DNA of 64,000 bases, taken from contig DGIA01000008.1 of NCBI GenBank assembly GCA_002392965.1, positions 70,913-134,912 on the forward strand, written 5' to 3'. Position numbers and translations under genes: made by a program. This document shows positions 58,946 to 64,000 of this stretch, piece after piece. This stretch comes from Bacteroidales bacterium UBA3834. GTDB taxonomy: Bacteria > Bacteroidota > Bacteroidia > Bacteroidales > P3. The notes under the pieces were generated by a model, which was not told the DNA's origin, made no database searches, and worked only from the letters and a program-made list of their open reading frames with translations. The number at the start of each line of letters is the position of its first letter. Position 1 is the stretch's first letter.

Positions 58946-60841
58946 ATGGAAGGTAAATTGAACGTACAGACCGAGAACATCTTTCCGGTAATTAAAAAAT
59001 TCCTCTATTCGGACCATGAGATTTTCCTGCGCGAGCTCATCAGCAACGCCGTCGACGCCACGCAGAAGCTGAAGACGCTGAGCACCCGCGGCGAGTTCAA
59101 GGGCGAGCTGGGCGACCTCACCATCGACGTGAAGCTCGACCCCAAGAAGAAGACCCTCACCGTCAGCGACCGCGGCATCGGCATGACGGCCGACGAGGTG
59201 GAGAAGTACATCAACCAGATAGCCTTCAGCGGAGTGACCGACTTCATGGAGAAGTACAAGGACAGCCACGAGCAGCTGATCGGCCATTTCGGCCTCGGCT
59301 TCTACAGCGCCTTCATGGTCAGCGACAAGGTGGAAATCTTCACCAAGAGCTGGAAGGACGAGCCGGCCCAGCACTGGAGCTGCGAGGGCAACCCCGAGTT
59401 CACCATGGAGGAGGACCCGAAGCACACCGACCGCGGCACCGACATCGTGCTGCACATCGCCGACGACTGCAAGGAGTTCCTCGAGGAGAGCACCGTGCTG
59501 CAGCTGCTGAAGAAATACTGCCGCTTCATGCCCGTGGCCATCCGCTTCGGCGAGGAGACCGTGTGGGTGGACAGCGAGACGGAGTGCGACAAGGATGGAA
59601 AACCGAAGAGAGTTGAAAAGAAGCAACCCCGCATCATCAACGACCCCGACCCGGCGTGGAAGAAATCGCCTAGCAGTCTCACCGATGAAGACTATAAAAA
59701 GTTTTACCACGAGCTGTTCCCCATGAACTTCGAGGAGCCGCTGTTCCAGATTCACCTCAACGTCGACTACCCCTTCAACCTCACGGGTATCCTTTATTTC
59801 CCGAAGGTGCGCAAGACCATCGACCCTAACCGCAACAAGATTCAGCTTTACTGCAACCAGGTCTTCGTCACCGACCAGGTCGAGGGCGTGGTGCCCGACT
59901 ACCTGATGCTGCTGCACGGTGTGCTCGACTCGCCGGACATCCCGCTGAACGTCAGCCGAAGCTACCTGCAGAGCGACGGCAACGTGAAGAAAATCTCGCA
60001 GCACATCAGCAAGAAGGTGGCCGACAAGCTGGAAGAGATGTCGAAGAAAAAGGAAGGTGAGGAGAAGAGCGCCCTCGAGGAGAAGTGGGACGACATCAAA
60101 ATATTCGTCCAGTACGGCATGCTGACGGATGAGAAGTTCTGCGAGCGCGCCATGAAGTTCTACCTGCTCAAGGGTGTGGACGGCACGTACTACACGCTCG
60201 ACAGCTACCGCGAGAAAATCAAGGCCCTGCAGACCGACAAGGACAAGACCGTCTGCTACCTCTACGCCAGCGACGCCGAGGAAGAGCACGCCTACATCGA
60301 GAAAGCCAAGGCCAAAGGCTACGACGTGCTGCTGATGGACTCGCCCCTGGAGAGCCACTTCATCAACCTGCTGGAGCAGAAGCTCGAAAAGAGCCGCTTC
60401 GTGCGCGTGGACAGCGACACCGTCGAAAAACTCATCCCCCACGACGACGCCATTCCCGAGAAGCTCAGCAAGGAGGAGAAGGAGAAGCTGCAGCCCATCA
60501 TCGAGGGCGAGGTGGACAAGCAGAAGTTCACCGTGCAGCTGGAGAGCCTCGAGGAGAGCGACGCGCCGATGCAGGTGACGCAGAGCGAGTTCATGCGCCG
60601 CTACCGCGAGATGGCGCAGACCTCCGGCGGCGGCATGGGCTTCTACGGCGAGCTGCCGGAGAGCTACAACCTCGTCGTCAACATCAACCACCCCCTCATC
60701 AGCCGCGTCCTGAACGAGACCGACACGGAGAAGCAGAAAGAGCTCGTCCACCAGCTCACCGACCTGGCCCTCCTCGCCAACGGCCTGCTCAAAGGCGAAG
60801 CCCTCAGCAAATTCCTCCAGCGCTCAGTGGCGATGATTTAA
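58946..60841 (+). CDS. htpG: Chaperone HtpG (Hsp90)
   Basis: HtpG is a cytosolic ATP-dependent dimeric chaperone. The Bergerat ATP fold includes LRELISNAVDATQKL (catalytic Glu near residue 29, Asn nearby), SDRGIGMTADEVEKYINQIA (about 80) and IGHFGLGFYSAFMVSDKV (about 115). DIVLHI and LLHGVLDSPDIPLNVSRSYL (middle domain Arg region, about 325) follow. The 631 residues are complete. The ATG at 58946 is used, not the in-frame TTG upstream. No CIRCE element was seen. Confidence 0.97.
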   Translation: MEGKLNVQTENIFPVIKKFLYSDHEIFLRELISNAVDATQKLKTLSTRGEFKGELGDLTIDVKLDPKKKTLTVSDRGIGMTADEVEKYINQIAFSGVTDFMEKYKDSHEQLIGHFGLGFYSAFMVSDKVEIFTKSWKDEPAQHWSCEGNPEFTMEEDPKHTDRGTDIVLHIADDCKEFLEESTVLQLLKKYCRFMPVAIRFGEETVWVDSETECDKDGKPKRVEKKQPRIINDPDPAWKKSPSSLTDEDYKKFYHELFPMNFEEPLFQIHLNVDYPFNLTGILYFPKVRKTIDPNRNKIQLYCNQVFVTDQVEGVVPDYLMLLHGVLDSPDIPLNVSRSYLQSDGNVKKISQHISKKVADKLEEMSKKKEGEEKSALEEKWDDIKIFVQYGMLTDEKFCERAMKFYLLKGVDGTYYTLDSYREKIKALQTDKDKTVCYLYASDAEEEHAYIEKAKAKGYDVLLMDSPLESHFINLLEQKLEKSRFVRVDSDTVEKLIPHDDAIPEKLSKEEKEKLQPIIEGEVDKQKFTVQLESLEESDAPMQVTQSEFMRRYREMAQTSGGGMGFYGELPESYNLVVNINHPLISRVLNETDTEKQKELVHQLTDLALLANGLLKGEALSKFLQRSVAMI

Positions 60842-60867
60842 GCCCGCAAGGCATACACCACAAAACA

Positions 60868-60899
60868 GCGAGGGGGCATCCTGACGGATGCCCCCTCGC
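60868..60899. terminator. Terminator after htpG
   Basis: A 14-bp perfect stem (GCGAGGGGGCATCC with GGATGCCCCCTCGC) with a TGAC loop is followed by AGCCTTTTC. It lies between htpG and the convergent regulator gene and could serve both. Confidence 0.88.
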
Positions 60900-60916
60900 A
60901 GCCTTTTCATGCGGCA

Positions 60917-61456
60917 TTACAAGCGATAGCGCCCCACGTCGCCCTTCTGCCGCAGCAGCCTCCTGCGCTCCCCCGGCGTGAGGTCGTACTCGCGGCGGTA
61001 CGACTGGTTGAGGTTCAACGGCGAGCCGATGCCGCTCCGCCGCGCCACCTCCGCCAGCGTCATCCGCGTGTAGCGCATCAGGTCGTCCGCCATCCGCATC
61101 TGGTACGTCAGGCGGAAATCCTCGCCGCTCATCCCCGTCAGGCAGAACACCAGCCCGCCGAGGTCGTTGTAGCTCAGCCCGCGCTTTTCGCAGAACTGCG
61201 CCACCGTCCCCGGCGACCCCGCGTCGAGCCACGCCAGCAGCTCGTCCAGCATCCGCACGCCCGACCGCTGCGGCTCCCGCTCTATCGGGAAGTACCGCGC
61301 CGCGCCCGACTGCGTGTCGAACTCCCTCCGCTCCGCGAACGGCATCCTGTACAACTCCTCCAACCCGAACTGAGGCTCGCACAGCAGCCGCTTCTCCGGC
61401 CTCGGCCGACGCCGTTTCAGGTCGCCGTACCATCTGTCCTGTCTCGGTCTCTTCAT
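60917..61456 (-). CDS. AraC-type helix-turn-helix protein
   Basis: The ATG at 61456 gives 179 residues; the longer frame runs through the promoter and repeats. The C-terminal third (LMRYTRMTLAEVARRSGIGS, then LNQSYRREYDLTPGERRRL) matches the second helix-turn-helix half of AraC regulators. The middle (LLAWLDAGSPGTVAQFCEKR) resembles the first half. The N-terminus is short and basic, with no sensor domain. The repeat array directly upstream is a likely target of autoregulation. Confidence 0.72.
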   Translation of the reverse strand: MKRPRQDRWYGDLKRRRPRPEKRLLCEPQFGLEELYRMPFAERREFDTQSGAARYFPIEREPQRSGVRMLDELLAWLDAGSPGTVAQFCEKRGLSYNDLGGLVFCLTGMSGEDFRLTYQMRMADDLMRYTRMTLAEVARRSGIGSPLNLNQSYRREYDLTPGERRRLLRQKGDVGRYRL

Positions 61457-61473
61457 AGTCGTCAAAATTTTTG

Positions 61474-61481
61474 CAAAAATA
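61474..61481 (-). promoter_or_regulatory. -7 box of the AraC-type gene
   Basis: TATTTTTG on the minus strand, 18 bases upstream of the ATG at 61456. Confidence 0.7.
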
Positions 61482-61518
61482 CAAAGTTTTTCCCGACCGG
61501 CCAAATCTTTTTTCGCCA

Positions 61519-61675
61519 AAATATTCTCCCTACAAATATTCGGAGAATATTTTACCACCGAAATATTCTCCCTACAAATAAAAGGAAAACCTCGCATCAT
61601 AACAATATTCTCCGCATAAATAAAGGGAGAATATTGCACAGTTACAATATTCTCCCTACAAATAATCGGAGTATA
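61519..61675. repeat. Four 42-bp imperfectly palindromic repeats upstream of the AraC-type gene
   Basis: ATATTCTCC begins at 61521, 61563, 61605 and 61647, exactly 42 bases apart. In units 1 and 3 it is matched by a full GGAGAATAT inverted half; units 2 and 4 keep degenerate halves (GGAAAAC, GGAGTATA). The rest of the 61457-61818 gap shows no gene. Confidence 0.9.
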
Positions 61676-61818
61676 AAATGCCTCATTTCACCCCCGATTC
61701 ATTTCCGTTTCGCTCCCGTGCCGGCCATTTCAATGCCAAACCATTTCGGTTTCGTCATTGTCAACTCCGCGAGAAAGATGATGTGGGGCGGTTCGCGATA
61801 AAGTAAAGGCTATATGTA

Positions 61819-62280
61819 TCAGTCTTTTTCGAACTCTAACCAGACGTCCTGTGTGTACTCGGCCATGTGGTCAGGAATTTCACCATCGTAATTGTATGTA
61901 AGGATTAGTTTTTCATTGGTAAGTTTCTCGATTTTGTATTTTTTTACCCAGAACATGTCCTCATCCTGTGATAATACGAGATATCCGTCAAGCACAACGT
62001 ATCTGTCCTGGTGTTCGTAAACTTCCCCATTGCTGTATTTTGCTTGTGAGTAGATTATTCCATCTTTTGTGAACTGCCATTTTGCATCAAGCGTGTTCTC
62101 TTTAGTCGTCCAACTAATATTATGCACCTCACCGTAATAATCAACTTGGACAACAGTCTGTGCGGCGTATGTGAGTTTCCATTCTCCAACAATTAGGTCT
62201 TCGTCATCTTTGGAACAGGATGTCGCCAATCCCATTGCTGCGATGCAGAACATCATTACTAATACTTTTAGCTTTTTCAT
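61819..62280 (-). CDS. Lipocalin-like lipoprotein
   Basis: A lipoprotein signal (VMMFCIAAMGLATSC) is followed by DDEDLIVGEWKLTYA, the opening strand of lipocalin-like Bacteroidota lipoproteins, and eight beta-strand-like segments to LEFEKD. The 153 residues are clearly more AT-rich than flanking genes, a hint of recent acquisition. A structured RNA with its own promoter lies just upstream in the same direction. Ligand and role are unknown. Confidence 0.7.
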   Translation of the reverse strand: MKKLKVLVMMFCIAAMGLATSCSKDDEDLIVGEWKLTYAAQTVVQVDYYGEVHNISWTTKENTLDAKWQFTKDGIIYSQAKYSNGEVYEHQDRYVVLDGYLVLSQDEDMFWVKKYKIEKLTNEKLILTYNYDGEIPDHMAEYTQDVWLEFEKD

Positions 62281-62331
62281 TTTGATGTGTTATTTCAGTT
62301 CGAGCTCTTCCGTGCCGCGTTGAGCAACAAT

Positions 62332-62521
62332 AAAAGAAGCGTGGCACCGTATACCACTTCTTCGAATGGAGGTCCTAGGAATTACCTTTGTCAGCAGATG
62401 TGAAAACGGCCCACGCTAATACACGCGAACCATTATACCCTCTTGCTGACGCTGCTGGAAGTTTCCTAGGTTTCCATTCGCAAGACGAAGATATAACGCT
62501 TCGACGATTTCCTTATGAAAT
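62332..62521 (-). ncRNA. Candidate structured RNA (about 190 nt) ending in a terminator
   Basis: On the minus strand three nested helices can be drawn: 62363-62370 with 62473-62480 (8 bp), 62374-62381 with 62463-62470 (8 bp, CCTAGGAA arms) and 62390-62396 with 62444-62450 (7 bp). A 5' hairpin CGATTTC/GAAATCG and a 3' terminator hairpin (62336-62363) followed by TTTTATTG flank them. A promoter at 62528-62559 fits the 5' end. It is either an independent small RNA or an attenuator leader of the lipocalin-like gene. I do not recognise an Rfam family. Confidence 0.6.
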
Positions 62522-62527
62522 CGGATG

Positions 62528-62559
62528 CAAAGATACGCACTTTTTCCGACGCGGCCAAA
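62528..62559 (-). promoter_or_regulatory. Promoter of the structured RNA
   Basis: TATCTTTG (62528-62535) and TTTG (62556-62559) on the minus strand with a 20-base spacing. It is divergent from the promoter at 62564. Confidence 0.75.
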
Positions 62560-62563
62560 TTTA

Positions 62564-62595
62564 TTTTGCCAGTTCGCGGAATTGTCGTATTTTTG
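62564..62595 (+). promoter_or_regulatory. Promoter of the flavin-reductase-like gene
   Basis: TTTTG (62564-62568) and TATTTTTG (62588-62595), 19 bases apart. It sets the start at 62619, not at the in-frame ATG at 62388. Confidence 0.82.
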
Positions 62596-62618
62596 CAGCC
62601 CGAAAAAAGATACAACCG

Positions 62619-63314
62619 ATGAAACAAACCATTCTCACCCTGGCTGCGGCGGCCATGCTCTTCGCCGCCTGCGGCACCAAACAGGAGAACAACGCAAACG
62701 AAGAACAAACACAGAACAACATCACCACTATGGAATTCAAGAATGTGAACGAGCGCGTCAACATGGGCGCAAAACTGTACGTCACGCCGCAGCCGGCGCT
62801 GATGATCGCCACCTACGACGCCGAGGGCAACCCCGACGTGATGATGGCCGCCTGGGGTGGCCAGTACGAGGGCAACCAGGTCTGCTTCCAGCTGAGCAGT
62901 CACAAGACCACCGAGAACATCCGCCTCAACAAGGCCTTCACCCTCAGCTTCGCCGACGCCCGCACGGTGGCCGAGAGCGACTACTTCGGCATCGCCAGCG
63001 GCCGCGACGTGAAGGACAAGGTGGCCCACGTGGGCTTCCACTGCACCAAGAGCGAGAACGTCAACGCCCCCATCATCGACGAGTACCCCCTGGCCATGGA
63101 GTGCAAGGTGGTGGAGATGATTGAGCGCGGCAACGGCGGCGCCTTCGTGGTGGGCGAGATCGTCAACGCCGTGGCCGACCCGGCCATCCTCACCGACGGC
63201 AAGATCGACATCAAGAAGCTCAACCCGCTGGTGTGGGACGGCTCGAGCCTCAACTACTTCACCATCGCCGACAGCGTGGGCAAGGCCTGGAACAGCGGCA
63301 TGAAGCTGAAATAA
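62619..63314 (+). CDS. Flavin reductase-like lipoprotein
   Basis: The start at 62619 gives a lipoprotein signal (MKQTILTLAAAAMLFAAC) and an Asn-Glu-rich linker of about 18 residues. A flavin reductase-like FMN-binding split-barrel follows (MGAKLYVTPQPALMIATYDA, VMMAAWGGQYEGNQVCFQL, TTENIRLNKAFTLSF, AVADPAILTDGKIDIKKL). Cytosolic homologues lack such a signal; a lipid-anchored flavin domain is unusual. An internal ATG (MEFKNVNERVNMG) could make a cytosolic form. 231 residues. Confidence 0.82.
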   Translation: MKQTILTLAAAAMLFAACGTKQENNANEEQTQNNITTMEFKNVNERVNMGAKLYVTPQPALMIATYDAEGNPDVMMAAWGGQYEGNQVCFQLSSHKTTENIRLNKAFTLSFADARTVAESDYFGIASGRDVKDKVAHVGFHCTKSENVNAPIIDEYPLAMECKVVEMIERGNGGAFVVGEIVNAVADPAILTDGKIDIKKLNPLVWDGSSLNYFTIADSVGKAWNSGMKLK

Positions 63315-63345
63315 CACATTAACGCATTAACACATTAACGCATTC
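63312..63345. repeat. 8-nt tandem repeat between genes
   Basis: CATTAACG and CATTAACA alternate four times just before the rfbB start. It leaves no room for a normal ribosome binding site. Confidence 0.8.
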
Positions 63346-64000
63346 ATGAATATCATCATCACCGGCGGCGCCGGATTCATCGGGAGCCACGTGGTACGTC
63401 TGTTTGTCAACAAGTACCCGCAGTATAAGATTATCAACCTCGACAAGCTGACCTACGCCGGTAACCTGGCCAATCTCAAAGACATCGAGGACAAGCCCAA
63501 CTACAAGTTCGTCAAAATGGACATCTGCGACTTCGACGGTGTCTATAAGTTGATGCAGGACGAGCACGTCGATGGCATCATCCACCTGGCCGCCGAGAGC
63601 CACGTGGACCGCAGCATCAAGGACCCCTTCACCTTCGCACAGACCAACGTGATGGGTACCCTGAGCCTGCTGCAGGCCGCCAAGCTCTACTGGGAGAGCC
63701 TGCCGGAGAAATACGAGGGCAAGCGTTTCTACCACATCTCGACCGACGAGGTCTATGGCGCCCTGGAGATGACTCACCCCGAGGGCATCAAGCCCCCGTT
63801 CACCACCAAAGCCAGTAGCGGCAAACACCACTTGGCCTATGGCGAGAAGTTCTTCACCGAAGACCTGAAGTACCAGCCCCACAGCCCCTACAGCGCCGCC
63901 AAGGCCTCGAGCGACCACTTCGTGCGCGCCTTCCACGACACTTACGGCCTGCCGACCATCGTCACCAACTGCTCGAACAACTACGGCCCCTACCAGTTCC
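63346..64000 (+). CDS. rfbB: dTDP-glucose 4,6-dehydratase, 3' end outside the window
   Basis: This enzyme converts dTDP-glucose to dTDP-4-keto-6-deoxyglucose for rhamnose and O-antigen sugars. The NAD motif GGAGFIGSH (residues 7-15) is followed by DKLTYAGNLANL, AAESHVDRSI and HISTDEVYG (Thr-Asp-Glu catalytic set, about 133-137). SPYSAAKASSDHFVRAFHDT carries the YxxxK Tyr and Lys. The frame is open at the window end after 218 codons. The region containing GKHHLAYGEKFF matches the longer Bacteroidota form. Confidence 0.93.
   Translation, partial: MNIIITGGAGFIGSHVVRLFVNKYPQYKIINLDKLTYAGNLANLKDIEDKPNYKFVKMDICDFDGVYKLMQDEHVDGIIHLAAESHVDRSIKDPFTFAQTNVMGTLSLLQAAKLYWESLPEKYEGKRFYHISTDEVYGALEMTHPEGIKPPFTTKASSGKHHLAYGEKFFTEDLKYQPHSPYSAAKASSDHFVRAFHDTYGLPTIVTNCSNNYGPYQF

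Noticed and set aside
61519..61675. Regular 42-bp repeats considered as a CRISPR array
   Set aside because: There are no unique spacers between short repeats: each period is one whole repeat with dyad symmetry, and there are no cas genes.
62332..62521. Structured RNA as cobalamin, TPP, SAM or SRP RNA
   Set aside because: None of the conserved cores of those RNAs is present.
62388..62618. Upstream coding extension of the flavin-reductase-like gene
   Set aside because: It crosses the plus-strand promoter and the divergent structured RNA; the lipoprotein signal begins at 62619.

Overview
The window comes from an uncultured-looking member of the Bacteroidales. The evidence is indirect but consistent. 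Promoters follow the Bacteroidota pattern (TTTG, about 19 bases, TAnnTTTG). Six secreted proteins end in type IX secretion (T9SS) type A sorting domains and porT is present. Housekeeping genes (uvrB, holA, rnr, htpG, kdsB, nadC, queG, rpmE2) are of Bacteroidota type. Coding DNA is moderately GC-rich and intergenic DNA is AT-rich. No rRNA, integrase, transposase, phage or CRISPR locus was recognised. The only tRNA is tRNA-Gln(UUG).

Layout. 0-6 kb: end of a T9SS cargo gene, an acyl-CoA synthetase, a Wza-type export lipoprotein, a B12-binding-type radical SAM protein and msrA. 6-20 kb: TonB-dependent receptor, holA, a second acyl-CoA synthetase, a secreted C1 peptidase, tRNA-Gln, uvrB, an FAD oxidoreductase, and an operon of coiled-coil lipoprotein, asparaginase and porT. 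20-29.5 kb: two minus-strand transcription units, each led by an almost identical cobalamin riboswitch and encoding T9SS-exported surface proteins built from two shared module types (called A and B here). 29.7-36.6 kb: a second secreted-protein operon (PKD giant, GxxExxY protein, a 60-residue secreted peptide, a 674-residue T9SS cargo). 37-45 kb: M3 peptidase, RNase R and WG-repeat operon, second C1 peptidase, glutathione peroxidase, L31. 45-64 kb: mostly housekeeping genes, small redox genes, htpG, an AraC-like regulator behind a 42-bp repeat array, a lipocalin-like lipoprotein behind a structured RNA, a flavin-reductase-like lipoprotein and the start of rfbB.

The most interesting locus is 19.8-29.6 kb. 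Small genes carry the A module (three copies) and the B module (one copy) separately, and the 2082-residue protein fuses both module types with adhesion-like domains. All are predicted to be exported through T9SS under vitamin B12 control. The simplest reading is a cell-surface corrinoid capture or salvage system. No binding function can be proved from sequence. Two B12-linked enzymes, QueG and the B12-type radical SAM protein, are also encoded here.

Two repeat classes recur. Arrays with an 11-nt period (different units, same period) precede five plus-strand genes. Heptamer runs lie between genes and also in frame inside the M3 peptidase, RNase R and a ferredoxin-flavodoxin gene.
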